Below, piece after piece: positions 24,633 through 32,882 of a DNA stretch of 39,946 nucleotides. The number at the start of each line of letters is the position of its first letter. Positions within the stretch are counted from its first letter, which is position 1. Under the pieces are notes generated by a model. The model did not search any database and had not been told where the DNA came from. It saw only the letters and a program-made list of their open reading frames with translations. The DNA comes from CAYJLW01 sp964370965 (GTDB lineage: Bacteria > Actinomycetota > Acidimicrobiia > UBA2766), in assembly GCA_964370965.1 (NCBI GenBank), contig CAYJLW010000038.1, positions 1 through 39,946 of the forward strand, read 5' to 3'. The translations under genes were made by a program, and so were the position numbers.

Positions 24633-25721
24633 CTAGCTGTCGGAACCGGTGTCGCCCGCGACCTTCGCCGGGCTGCGGTCGAGCTGGGCCGGGTCCCCGG
24701 TGAAGGGCCCGAAGAGGTCGAGCCAGTTGTAGACGATGAGCGTCTCGAGCATCTCGGACTGCCCGCCGCTGCGCACGGTCTCGAGCTCGCTCTTGAGCTT
24801 GTCGATGGCGGTGTGCACCTTGGGGCCGAAGAGGGACTCCAGGTACTCCGGGGGGATCCGAGGGGTCTCGTAGTCGATCGACATGTCCTCGTTGAGGCGG
24901 TACGGCGCCAGCGGGGGGACGTAGAAGATGTTCGGGCCCGTGCCCGACTCGGGGTGCAGCGGCAGGGCCACGCCCCACTCGTTCACGAGCTTGTGGATGG
25001 GGCCTTCCTCGTCGTCGAGCATGCCCACGAACACGAGCCGCCCGGGGCACTGGCGGGCACACGCCGGGGCGACGCCCTCTTCGAGCCGGGGGAAGCACAT
25101 GATGCAGTGCTGGGAGACGTTGCGCGCGTAGTTGAAGTAGATCTTCTTGTACGGGCAGGCCTCCATGCAGAAGCGGAAGCCCTGGCACTCGTCCTCGTTG
25201 CGGAGCACGATGCCGTCCTCGCGGCGCTTGTACATGGCGCCCGTGGGGCAGGCCTCGGCGCACACGGGACGCGTGCAGTGGTTGCAGAGGCGGGGCAGGT
25301 AGAAGTAGTACGAGTTCGGGTACTCGCCGGCGCCCTGGTCCTCGTCCCAGTTCATGCCCCACTTCGTGGTGCCGTCACCGGTCTCGATGGGCCGCAGGTG
25401 CGTGCTCTTGCCCTTGCCGCCGTAGAAGACCTCCTGGTAGTTGAAGTCCCAGCCGCCGCCGAACTCCTCGCGGCGCGGCTGATGGCCGGCCACCGGCTTG
25501 CCGTCTACGATGCCGCCGCCCATGTCCTCCCAGTCCTTGGGAGTGCCCTTGCCGGGCTGGGTGTTCACGGTCATCCACCACTGGTGCTCCTCGCCTTCCT
25601 GCTCGGTCCAGAGCACCTTGCAGGCGACCGAACACGTCTGGCAACCCATGCACTTGTTCAGGTCGAAGACCATGGCAACCTGGCCCTGGGGGCCGGTCTC
25701 GGGCTTCATCACGTCTGTCAC
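24633..25721 (-). CDS. EbdB/DdhB-like iron-sulfur beta subunit
   Basis: This 362-aa protein belongs to the beta subunits of ethylbenzene, dimethylsulfide and selenate/chlorate-type enzymes. The first cluster motif is KCMGCQTCSVACKVLW (Cys24, 27, 30, 34). HQWWMTVNTQPGKGTPKDWE is a signature of this subgroup. Further clusters use CNHCTRPVCAEACP, ECQGFRFCMEACPYKK, HCIMCFPRLEEG and CARQCPGRLVF, giving the usual four Fe-S centres. The GTG start at 25721 has GGAGGT about 6 nt upstream. It lies between the gamma and chaperone genes. It is probably also the beta partner for the lone alpha at 21040, since no other EbdB-like gene is present here (inference). Confidence 0.94.
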   Translation of the reverse strand: MTDVMKPETGPQGQVAMVFDLNKCMGCQTCSVACKVLWTEQEGEEHQWWMTVNTQPGKGTPKDWEDMGGGIVDGKPVAGHQPRREEFGGGWDFNYQEVFYGGKGKSTHLRPIETGDGTTKWGMNWDEDQGAGEYPNSYYFYLPRLCNHCTRPVCAEACPTGAMYKRREDGIVLRNEDECQGFRFCMEACPYKKIYFNYARNVSQHCIMCFPRLEEGVAPACARQCPGRLVFVGMLDDEEGPIHKLVNEWGVALPLHPESGTGPNIFYVPPLAPYRLNEDMSIDYETPRIPPEYLESLFGPKVHTAIDKLKSELETVRSGGQSEMLETLIVYNWLDLFGPFTGDPAQLDRSPAKVAGDTGSDS

Positions 25722-25735
25722 GGTCTACCTCCGCC

Positions 25736-26323
25736 TCAGTTCTCGATCTCGAGGGCGAGCCAGTCCTGGCTGACGGCACCGAGGCCGGCACGCTCCTCGT
25801 TGGAGCCGTCCCAGACGGCGACGCCGATCTTGGCCGGGGTGGCGTCCGCGAGACCCCGGGAGAGGACGACCGACCAGCGGCCGTCGGCGTTGGCGGCGCC
25901 GGCGCTCACACCGTTGCCGCCGGGCTTGAAGGCCCCCGGCCCGGTGGCCACGAAGTCCTTGGCCTCCGCGAGGTTCGCCTGCCAGAAGGCCACCTTCACG
26001 GGGGCGTCGGCGCTCCCGATCGTCCCGACCGGGGCGTCGGCCCCCGAGGGGAAGTACACGGCGGCGGCGTCCTGGAACTCGGTGTTGGGTGTCTCCGAAT
26101 CGGCCCATTCGAGGCGCACGTAGAGATTGGCGCCGTCGTGGGCGGCGGCCACCTGGACCTCCGGGACGGTGCCGTAGGCCTGGTCGGCCCACTTCACGCG
26201 GATGTACTCGGTGGGCTGGGCGTCCAGCGGAGCCGGCGCCAGCCCCACGGTCTCGGACGTCGCCGAGGCCCACTCCTGGGCGCCCGGGTCCGACAGCGAG
26301 CCCTGCAGCTTCTTGACTTGCAT
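25736..26323 (-). CDS. EbdC-like gamma subunit lacking signal peptide and expected heme ligands
   Basis: This 195-aa protein has the gamma-subunit fold pattern: NLYVRLEWADSETPNTEFQD, AAAVYFP and the C-terminal AVWDGSNEERAGLGAVSQDW. Aligned by eye with the gamma at 15983, the Met145 position is Ile102 (GTIGSADAPVKVAFWQA) and the Lys280 position is Gly182 (RAGLGAVSQ). Both predicted heme-b ligands are therefore replaced. There is no N-terminal signal and no membrane anchor, so it should be cytoplasmic like its alpha partner. It may bind no heme and act structurally, or use other ligands. The ATG at 26323 has AGGAGG 8 nt upstream. It lies 48 bp after the alpha gene and 14 bp before beta. Confidence 0.82.
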   Translation of the reverse strand: MQVKKLQGSLSDPGAQEWASATSETVGLAPAPLDAQPTEYIRVKWADQAYGTVPEVQVAAAHDGANLYVRLEWADSETPNTEFQDAAAVYFPSGADAPVGTIGSADAPVKVAFWQANLAEAKDFVATGPGAFKPGGNGVSAGAANADGRWSVVLSRGLADATPAKIGVAVWDGSNEERAGLGAVSQDWLALEIEN

Positions 26324-26371
26324 GTTCGGTGCCTCCTGTGTGGTTCTGGTGATACGCGGACGGCCCGGGGG

Positions 26372-29206
26372 CTAGCCGCCGGCCTTCTCGAAGTTGCAGG
26401 GCACGCCCCGGTCGACCGGGATGGGCTGCCATTCGGTCTCCATGTACTGGATGTGGCCGTAGCCGCCGGCGAAGGCGATCCACTTCACCATGCCGGCCTC
26501 GATCTCGTTCGCCCCCCTCCAGTCCCGGTACTGGTGGCCGTCCCAGCCGTTGTAGGAGATGATCTGGCCGGGCATCACCGACGGGCAGACCTTGGCCCGC
26601 ACCGTGAAGTCGGCGATGTCGTTCCAGACCCGGATGAGGTCGTCGTCGGCGATGCCGCGCTCGGCGGCATCCTGGACGGACACCTCCGCCAGGGGCTCGC
26701 CCCGGTGGGTCTGGAGGATGACCGGGTTCGCCTGGTTCATGGAGTGGATCGACCAGCGGTTGTGCCCGGAGGTCATGCGCAGCGGGTGGTCGCCTCCGGA
26801 CTTCGGGTTCTCCTTGTGCGTGGGGAGCTCCTCGCCGGCCTCCAGCCACCAGGGGTGGTCGATGTAGAACTGCGCCCGCCGGGCGTAGGTGGGGAAGGGC
26901 GCCCCCGACTCGACGTGGTCGCGGAACGGCGAGTGCGTGCGGTCCTTCTCGAACGGCGACGCCTGCGCCAGGGCCATGGGCATCATGCCCCAGCCGGTGA
27001 AGCGCACATGGCCCTTCTCCCGCATGGTGGCGAGGCTCGTGCCTTCGGGGAGGGTGTCGGCGTACACGCAGTCACGCACGATCTCGTCCGCGAGGCGGTC
27101 CTCGTCGGCGAAGTAGCCGTCGAGCGTGTAGCGCTTCCACATGTCGGTGGCGTCGATGACCATGCCGTTGGGGGTCTTGTACTCGGTGATCCCCCGCGCC
27201 GCCGCGCGATCCTCGATCTTCTTCAGGATGAGCTGGTAGATCTCCCACTCCGGCTTCGCCTCCCCGGCGGGCGCCGCCGCCCGGTCGGAGAACGTGAGGT
27301 GCATGACGTGGGGGGTCGGGATGTGGAAGGCGACCTTCTCGTAGTGCTGGGCCGCGGGCAGGATGATGTCGGAGTGCAGGCCGGTGAAGTTGAGGCGGAA
27401 GTCGATCGAGACGATCAGCTTCAACTTCGGCCAGAGGGTGTTCTCGAGGGCTGTGGTCCCCCCCCGGGTGCGTCGCATCATGTTCCCGCCGCACTCGATG
27501 AGCACGCGGGGCGGGCTGTCGGGACGGGGGTGGTCGCGGTTCACCCACCAGCCCTTCTCGAGGGCCTCGTTGAAGTACTCGTCGAAGGTCCGCGGGAGGC
27601 TGTCGTCTCCCCAACCGGGCGTGTTCCAGCGCTCCTTGAAGCCCGCCTGCCAGTACCACCAGAACGCCAGGGGCGACATCGTGGCCCCGCCGGCCCCGCG
27701 CACGCCGCTGCCGATCTGTTGCTCGGCCATGACCCGGTTCAGCTCCCGGACCGTGAGCTCGTCCGTGGTGAGGGACGGGTCGGCGGCCTTCAGAGCGCCG
27801 AAGGCCATGTCGCGCATCGACATGAGCTGCTCGGTGCCCTCGATGCCCGGGGCCATCTTGGCGGTGGCGAGGCCCTGGCCGTCGAACATGCCGGCGGTCC
27901 AGGAGCGGATGCCCGTGCCGTGCTTGCCCCAGTTGCCCGTGACCCCGAGAAGGAGGCACATCGACCGCTCGATGAGGTCGCCGTGGTAGTACTTGCAGGA
28001 GTTCCACCCCAGCATGATGTTCGTCTTCTTCGACGCCGCCTTGCGGGCGATCTTGCGCACGACGTCGGGGTGGATCGTCGTGATCTCCTGTTGGAGCTCC
28101 GGCGTGTACTCGGCGTCGAGCTTGCGCTTCAGGATCGCCATCGAAGGCTCCACCTCGACGGTGGTGCCGTCGTGGAGCGTGACCTCGTACGTGCCCTCGA
28201 GGGCAACCTCGCGCCCGTGCAGGAACATGTCGCCCCGGTTGGCCTTCACGGGGCCGGTGTCCGGGTCCCAGTGGTACATCTGGTCCTCGCGGACACCGTC
28301 GCCCTCGCCTTCGACGTCGGTCTCGCGGAGGTAGCGTCGCGTGTCCTTGCGCACCAGGTAGGCCAGGTCGGTCTGCTCGCGGATGAACGTGTAGTCCGCG
28401 ATTCCCTCGTCGAGGATGACCTGCACCATCGCCAGGGCGAAGGGGACGTCGTTGCCCGACGGCACGGGCACGTAGTAGTCGGCGTGCATGTGCGACTGGT
28501 TCGCGTCAGGGGAGATGGAGACGATCTCGGCGCCCTTGTAACGGGCCTCCAGCATGAAGTGGTAGAAGGGAATCCGGGTGAAGGCCGGGTTCATGTGCCA
28601 CACGAGGATGAGCTCGGAGTGGAACCAGTCGTCGGCGGAGGACACGGGGTTGAACTTCCCGAACGTCTCGTGCAGGCCGATCGAGAAGTCGTTGAAGGAG
28701 GCGTGGAGGTCGAGAAGACGACCGCCGATCGTGTTGAAGAATCGGTAGGTCGGCACGACCGTGGCGATCTCGGGCGTGCCCTCGTGCACGATCGAGGCGG
28801 GCCCGCCCTCCTCGATGGCGTCGAGCATGGCCTCGGCGACGTCGGTGCAGGCTTCGTCCCAGGAGATCTGCTCCCACTGGCCGCCGCCCCGCTCGCCCAC
28901 CCGGCGCAGCGGGTGCGTGACGCGGTCGCCGTCGTAGATCTGCTGGCTCCAGGTGGCGCCTTTGTTGCAGCCCATGGGGTTGAAGTCGGGCACGCCCTCT
29001 TCGACGACACCGAATGCGGCGGCGACCTCCTCCCTCAGGATCTGGCCGTCGCGGACGTAGACGCGGTACGGGCAGTTGCCCGGGTAACAGTCGACGCAGT
29101 GGGTGCCCCAGGCAACGGAGTCCCATGTCCAACGGGTGCGGTACTGCCCCTCGGCGCTGCGGAAGTCGTCCGATGAGCGGGTCGCGACCCCCCTCTCGTC
29201 CTTCAT
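26372..29206 (-). CDS. EBDH-clade molybdopterin oxidoreductase alpha subunit of the complete operon
   Basis: This 944-aa protein is the first gene of the alpha-gamma-beta-chaperone operon. FS0 ligands are His36, Cys40 and Cys45 in WGTHCVDCYPGNCPYR, plus Cys80 in NPMGCNKG. The Mo-ligand Asp is D173 in FNDFSIGLHETFG. His141 (HEGTPEIA) and Lys405 (NSCKYYHGDL) match EbdA His192 and Lys450, residues implicated in hydroxylation of ethylbenzene. GNWGKHGTGIRSW and FIDHPW-type C-terminal blocks complete the family pattern. No Tat signal is present, unlike EbdA, which I recall as having RRDFLK. The substrate is unknown; alkylbenzenes, sterol side chains and monoterpenes are known for the clade. The ATG at 29206 follows AGAGGT. 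Confidence 0.93.
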   Translation of the reverse strand: MKDERGVATRSSDDFRSAEGQYRTRWTWDSVAWGTHCVDCYPGNCPYRVYVRDGQILREEVAAAFGVVEEGVPDFNPMGCNKGATWSQQIYDGDRVTHPLRRVGERGGGQWEQISWDEACTDVAEAMLDAIEEGGPASIVHEGTPEIATVVPTYRFFNTIGGRLLDLHASFNDFSIGLHETFGKFNPVSSADDWFHSELILVWHMNPAFTRIPFYHFMLEARYKGAEIVSISPDANQSHMHADYYVPVPSGNDVPFALAMVQVILDEGIADYTFIREQTDLAYLVRKDTRRYLRETDVEGEGDGVREDQMYHWDPDTGPVKANRGDMFLHGREVALEGTYEVTLHDGTTVEVEPSMAILKRKLDAEYTPELQQEITTIHPDVVRKIARKAASKKTNIMLGWNSCKYYHGDLIERSMCLLLGVTGNWGKHGTGIRSWTAGMFDGQGLATAKMAPGIEGTEQLMSMRDMAFGALKAADPSLTTDELTVRELNRVMAEQQIGSGVRGAGGATMSPLAFWWYWQAGFKERWNTPGWGDDSLPRTFDEYFNEALEKGWWVNRDHPRPDSPPRVLIECGGNMMRRTRGGTTALENTLWPKLKLIVSIDFRLNFTGLHSDIILPAAQHYEKVAFHIPTPHVMHLTFSDRAAAPAGEAKPEWEIYQLILKKIEDRAAARGITEYKTPNGMVIDATDMWKRYTLDGYFADEDRLADEIVRDCVYADTLPEGTSLATMREKGHVRFTGWGMMPMALAQASPFEKDRTHSPFRDHVESGAPFPTYARRAQFYIDHPWWLEAGEELPTHKENPKSGGDHPLRMTSGHNRWSIHSMNQANPVILQTHRGEPLAEVSVQDAAERGIADDDLIRVWNDIADFTVRAKVCPSVMPGQIISYNGWDGHQYRDWRGANEIEAGMVKWIAFAGGYGHIQYMETEWQPIPVDRGVPCNFEKAGG

Positions 29207-29301
29207 TGGTGCTACCTCTCACATGTTCAGTGGTGGTCGTGCATACGGCAGACTCTCCCCCTGACGGGGCGGCGCGAGCCCCGCCGCATGCTGGTAACGC
29301 T

Positions 29302-29330
29302 CGTAACTCTAGCTATGTTTTCTATCAATG
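29302..29330. promoter_or_regulatory. TAGCTA motif upstream of the EBDH-like operon
   Basis: In the 218-bp gap between the alpha start (29206) and the Rrf2 stop (29425), the sequence CTCTAGCTATGTTTTCTATC stands out as AT-rich. It contains TAGCTA (29310-29315), as in the sites at 10104 and 37734. It lies about 100 bp upstream of the alpha gene. The rest of the gap includes a GC hairpin-like stretch (GGGGCGGCGCGAGCCCCG, about 29267-29284) and no gene. Confidence 0.5.
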
Positions 29331-29424
29331 GCAAGGGTCCGCTGCCGGTCTGTTCCGAACGTACGACGAACACCGTGACGAACGCTCTACCGAACGCGTC
29401 GGTCGCCATGGACAGTGACGTCGG

Positions 29425-29889
29425 TCAGGCGCTGCGGCGGCCGCCGCCGGACTTGCCGGCCTGGGCGCGGAGTTCCTTCTCGCGCTTCGCGGCGTCGGCC
29501 AGCGTCGTCTGCTGGAGGGCCTTGAGAGCGGCGTTGCGACCCTTCACCCAGACCTCGTGCAGAGCGCACTCGGGGTCGTGGTCGTGGCACACCCGCGAAT
29601 CGAGCAGACAGTGGTCGATCTCGAGGGAGCCCTCGAGAGCCTCGATGATCTCGAGCATCGGGGTGCGCGAGGAGTCCCGGGACAGCATGCAGCCGCCCCC
29701 CCGGCCGGGGCTGCAGATGAGGAGCCCGGAGCGTGAGAGGTTGTTCACGATGGTGGGCACGTTGCCGGCCGGGACGTCGCAGAGCGTGGCGAGCTCGGCG
29801 GCCGTGAGGCGGGTGCCGGGGGGCATGAGAGCAAGCTGCAGCATCATCCTGATGCCGTACTCGCAGCGTTTTGTCAGAGAGAGACGCAT
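29425..29889 (-). CDS. Rrf2-family transcription regulator with Fe-S cysteine triad
   Basis: This 154-aa regulator begins MRLSLTKRCEYGIRMMLQLA, the typical Rrf2 N-terminus, followed by a winged HTH (TAAELATLCDVPAGNVPTIV) and the wing SPGRGGGCML. The cluster-binding cysteines of the IscR/NsrR subgroup are present at 94, 101 and 108 (C-x6-C-x6-C). It should therefore sense NO, oxygen or Fe-S status through a [2Fe-2S] or [4Fe-4S] cluster (family knowledge). It stands between two Mo-enzyme operons. Its own upstream region carries the motif found before other operons, suggesting autoregulation and local control (inference). The ATG at 29889 has GGAG upstream. Confidence 0.93.
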   Translation of the reverse strand: MRLSLTKRCEYGIRMMLQLALMPPGTRLTAAELATLCDVPAGNVPTIVNNLSRSGLLICSPGRGGGCMLSRDSSRTPMLEIIEALEGSLEIDHCLLDSRVCHDHDPECALHEVWVKGRNAALKALQQTTLADAAKREKELRAQAGKSGGGRRSA

Positions 29890-29950
29890 GTGCCGCTCCG
29901 TCCCACGAACTGTTCGCGCGAACCGTGGCCGTCAGCATTCCACGATTCCC

Positions 29951-29970
29951 TGTCAATGATAACTATGTAA
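29951..29970. promoter_or_regulatory. ATGATAACTATG motif upstream of the Rrf2 gene
   Basis: The 97-bp gap between the moaA stop (29987) and the Rrf2 start (29889) contains the AT-rich block TCAATGATAACTATGTAATT. The 12-mer at 29954-29965 is identical to that at 5773-5784. It would sit about 65-75 bp upstream of the Rrf2 start codon, a sensible promoter/operator distance. Confidence 0.55.
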
Positions 29971-29986
29971 TTCGCCATTCCCGACG

Positions 29987-31003
29987 TCATCCCCCTATGC
30001 CCGACATCGTGCGACGGGGACGCACGAAAGCCGACGTCCCGATGCTGTGCCCCGCCCACTTGGAGTCCACGGTCGCCCGGACCGCCGTCTCGATCTCGTC
30101 GTCACAGGCCCCGCCCCGCAGCATCGCCAGCAGGTCGGTCTCCTCGAGGGCGAAGAGGCAGGCGCGGACGTGGCCGTCAGCCGTGAGGCGGATCCGGTTG
30201 CAGCTCCCACAGAACGGGTCGGTCACGCTCGATATCACGCCGATGCCTCCAGGAGAGCCGTCGGCGAAACGGAACCCGGCGGCGGGATCCGCCCCGCGCT
30301 CGGTCGCCTTCAGGGGGTAGGCACGCTCGACGGCGGCGAGGATCTCGCTCGCGGCCACGACCTTGTCGCTGGTCCATTCCCCGTCCGCGTCGAGGGGCAT
30401 CACCTCCACGAAGCGGACCTCGTAGCCGGTGCGGCGGGCGAACGCCGCGAAGTCCACGACCTCGTCGTCGTTCGTGCCCCGCACGACCACACAGTTCACC
30501 TTGACCGGGGTGAGCCCGGCAGCCTCGGCAGCCCGGAGCCCCTCGAGCACCCGATCGAGGGCGTCCCGCCGGGTCATCTCGGCGAAGCGGTGCCGGAGGA
30601 GGGAGTCGACGCTCACGTTCACTCGGCGGAGGCCGGCCGCGGCGAGCGCCGTCGCCTTCTCGGCCAGGAGGTAGCCGTTCGTCGTAAGGGCGAGGTCGTC
30701 GACGCCCGCCTCGCCCAGCATACGGACGAGCACCTCGACGTCGGCCCGCACCAGGGGCTCCCCGCCGGTGAGGCGGACCTTGCGGATCCCGAGACGGCCC
30801 AAGATGCCCACGAGGCGCACGATCTCGGCGTAGGTGAGGAGAGCGCCGCGGGGCTGGCCGGGAACACCCTCAGCGGGCATGCAGTAGGTGCAGCGGAAGT
30901 TGCACCTGTCCGTCACGGACACCCGCAGGTCGTCCACCACGCGACCGAAGCGGTCGACCAGCGGGAGGGACCCGGCGTCCCGGCGGGGCAGTGCTGTCTG
31001 CAT
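29987..31003 (-). CDS. moaA: GTP 3',8-cyclase of molybdenum cofactor synthesis
   Basis: This 338-aa radical-SAM enzyme catalyses the first step of molybdopterin synthesis from GTP, working with MoaC. The N-terminal cluster is CNFRCTYC (Cys34, 38, 41). The C-terminal substrate-binding cluster is CGSCNRIRLTADGHVRAC (Cys265, 268, 282). The chain ends in the functionally important Gly-Gly. RLTGGEPLVR and NVSVDSL are family blocks. Length matches MoaA. It lies 8 bp after the ANL-like gene and is last in the third alpha operon, so Mo-cofactor supply is tied to this enzyme. MoaC, MoaE and MoeA are not in this window and must be encoded elsewhere. Confidence 0.96.
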   Translation of the reverse strand: MQTALPRRDAGSLPLVDRFGRVVDDLRVSVTDRCNFRCTYCMPAEGVPGQPRGALLTYAEIVRLVGILGRLGIRKVRLTGGEPLVRADVEVLVRMLGEAGVDDLALTTNGYLLAEKATALAAAGLRRVNVSVDSLLRHRFAEMTRRDALDRVLEGLRAAEAAGLTPVKVNCVVVRGTNDDEVVDFAAFARRTGYEVRFVEVMPLDADGEWTSDKVVAASEILAAVERAYPLKATERGADPAAGFRFADGSPGGIGVISSVTDPFCGSCNRIRLTADGHVRACLFALEETDLLAMLRGGACDDEIETAVRATVDSKWAGHSIGTSAFVRPRRTMSGIGG

Positions 31004-31011
31004 GGGCTCTC

Positions 31012-32232
31012 TCAGTCCGGCAAGAGGTAGATCATCCCGTTGGCGTCCGACGACGCCATCGTGCGCGTGACGAAGCGGCCGTCACGGAAGGGATCCGCCG
31101 CGCCGCAAGCCTCGTCGTAGCCGACCATGGCCCCCGCAGAGCGCACCGTGACGAGCCCGGACTCCACGAGCTCCCAGAGGGTCTGGATCGGCACCAGGGA
31201 ACGGGGCTCCACAGGGACGACGTGCACGTTCGTGAGCGGGATCCCGATGGACTCGTCGACGTACCAGGACGGGTGCGAGGCGAAGACGGGCCCCACCTCG
31301 GCGAGGCCGAACACGGTGAGGGCGGGGCACTCGAAGAGACGGCCCACACGGCGGCGCTCGTCGGGATGGAACAGACCCGAGGTCGAGAGGAGGAGCCACT
31401 GCAGCGAACCCCGCAGGCTCTTCACCTCACGCTTCGCGTCCTTGGTGAGGGCCGCGGCCGTGTCCAGGGGCAGGAACGCGCATCCCACGCCCTCGCGCGC
31501 CGCCGCCTCCAGGGGCGACTCCCCTGGCGCCGGCAACACCAGGGTGGCCCCAGCGAGGAGCGGCGTGAGGACGGCGGCGAGGCCCTCCCAGGAGGCCAGC
31601 GGCTGGGCCCCCAGCCAGGGCGCGCCAGGACCGGCCTGATAGAAGGTCTGGAGGGAGATCGCCGTGGCGAGCAGCGAATGCTGGCTGTGCCACGCCGTTA
31701 CGGGCCCCGCTCCCCCGAGGGCGCCGCCGGGGCCGTCGACGGCGACGGCGGCGGCGTGGCACGGGAGAGCCGAGGGATCCGGCGAACCCGGGGCGCCTCC
31801 GGGCCCGAGGCGCAGCACGGGCAGCCCTGTGGCGGTGGCCGTGGCGGCTCCGGCTGCGTCGGCGAGGGCCACACCCGCGCAACCCGCCCCGCCCGACGGA
31901 GCGGCGCCGGGGGCGACGAGACGCACACGGACACCGGCGGCGAGGGCGCCGAGAAGGAGGAGCACCCCCTCAGCCGAGGAATCCGCGCAGAGGTACGCGC
32001 ACCCCCCCGGGGAGACGACGCCCGCGATCTGGGCGGCGGCGGCGCCCACTTGCTCGGCGAGCTCGACCCCGGTGAGGCGGTGGTCGCCCGACACGAGAGC
32101 GGCCTGGTCGGGGCGGTGACGGGCGAAACGGTCGACGACGAGCTCCCCCACGGAGTAGGGCGGCACGCCGGTGACGCGCGTGACGCCGGCGGGCCAGTAC
32201 CAAGACGGCGTGATCGCGATGGTCTTGGGCAT
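31012..32232 (-). CDS. Degenerate, truncated ANL-superfamily (acyl-CoA ligase-like) protein
   Basis: This 406-aa protein keeps the N-terminal ANL fold pattern (RHRPDQAALVSGDHRLTGVE, ADSSAEGVLLLLGALAAGV) and an A5-like block FGLAEVGPVFASHP. The P-loop T(S)GTTGxPKG region is replaced by GPGGALGGAG. The chain stops at ASSDANGMIYLLPD, where A7 would lead into the GRxKD hinge. The whole C-terminal domain with the catalytic Lys is missing. It is therefore probably inactive as a CoA ligase and may bind an acyl group or regulate. The ATG at 32232 has AAGGAGG upstream, so it is well translated. It sits between two membrane-protein genes and moaA. Confidence 0.78.
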   Translation of the reverse strand: MPKTIAITPSWYWPAGVTRVTGVPPYSVGELVVDRFARHRPDQAALVSGDHRLTGVELAEQVGAAAAQIAGVVSPGGCAYLCADSSAEGVLLLLGALAAGVRVRLVAPGAAPSGGAGCAGVALADAAGAATATATGLPVLRLGPGGAPGSPDPSALPCHAAAVAVDGPGGALGGAGPVTAWHSQHSLLATAISLQTFYQAGPGAPWLGAQPLASWEGLAAVLTPLLAGATLVLPAPGESPLEAAAREGVGCAFLPLDTAAALTKDAKREVKSLRGSLQWLLLSTSGLFHPDERRRVGRLFECPALTVFGLAEVGPVFASHPSWYVDESIGIPLTNVHVVPVEPRSLVPIQTLWELVESGLVTVRSAGAMVGYDEACGAADPFRDGRFVTRTMASSDANGMIYLLPD

Positions 32233-32255
32233 CTACGCGCTCCTCCTTCTCGCCG

Positions 32256-32279
32256 GCGGGGGGACTCCGTCTCCCCCGC
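32256..32279 (-). terminator. GC hairpin before the ANL-like gene
   Basis: GCGGGGGGAC-TCC-GTCTCCCCCGC forms a stem with one bulge in the 83-bp gap between the membrane-protein gene (ends 32316) and the ANL-like gene. It resembles the second palindrome of the two intergenic repeats. It could be a partial terminator or mRNA-stability element inside the operon. The remainder of the gap shows no other element except the AAGGAGG RBS. Confidence 0.4.
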
Positions 32280-32315
32280 GGCCCCTCCCTGCCTCGCGCC
32301 GCCCGCGTTCGCGCC

Positions 32316-32855
32316 TCACCGGCTTCCTGACACGACGTGCAGGTGCGCCCCCAGCGCCAGGGCCAGGAAGGCCACCGCGAGCTCGGCGCGCAACAGGACG
32401 TCCATGCGCCGGATCGCCCGGCGCACCGCCTCTCGGGCCGCCTTGCGTTCCTCGGGTGTCAACTCCGCCGCCGTGCGGGCGTGCAGCGCCGGGTGCGCGC
32501 CGGCGGCCATGACCGAGACCAGGACGACTTCGACCACCCAGCAGGCGGTGAGGGCGAGCATCGTGCGTCCGTAGGCATCCGAGAGGACGAGGGGTGCCCG
32601 GAACACCGGGGGCCTGAGCGAGAGCGCTCCCTGCTCCAGCAGCATGCCCGTGCCCGTCGCCAGGATGACGGCCAGGGCGCCGAGGGCGATCCAGCGGTAG
32701 TGCCGGCCCATGCGCCGGCAGACGACGTTGATCTGGGACGGCGGGATGGCTTCCTGCGCCGGCCGCCACAACGTCTCCATGGCCAGGGCGCCGCCCGCGT
32801 ACACCGCCCAACCCACGGCGTGGAGGAAGGCCAGGGTGACCCGGAGGGCGTGCAT
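32316..32855 (-). CDS. Small membrane protein, CopD/DUF-like, paralog 2
   Basis: This 179-aa protein has about four membrane helices. The first contains LAFLHAVGWAVYAGGALAME, with a conserved His (H12). RPAQEAIPPSQINVV follows. It is clearly paralogous to the upstream neighbour (LHAVGVATYLGGAIIMEF, GPAQKAIPPAQAQV). The pattern of four helices with an early His resembles CopD-like and b-type cytochrome-like small membrane proteins, but heme binding is not proven. It lies 27 bp after its paralog, before the ANL-like gene. It could form a hetero-oligomeric membrane anchor with paralog 1 for the third Mo enzyme. The cytoplasmic loop is rich in charged residues (RTAAELTPEERKAAREAV). Confidence 0.75.
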   Translation of the reverse strand: MHALRVTLAFLHAVGWAVYAGGALAMETLWRPAQEAIPPSQINVVCRRMGRHYRWIALGALAVILATGTGMLLEQGALSLRPPVFRAPLVLSDAYGRTMLALTACWVVEVVLVSVMAAGAHPALHARTAAELTPEERKAAREAVRRAIRRMDVLLRAELAVAFLALALGAHLHVVSGSR

Positions 32856-32882
32856 GCGGACCCTTGCTCCCCTGCCCGCCGC

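Noticed and set aside
26372..29206. Perchlorate, selenate or chlorate reductase catalytic subunit
   Set aside because: The His/Asp/Lys set and C-terminal blocks match EbdA better, and the reductases normally carry Tat signals. Not fully excluded without a tree.
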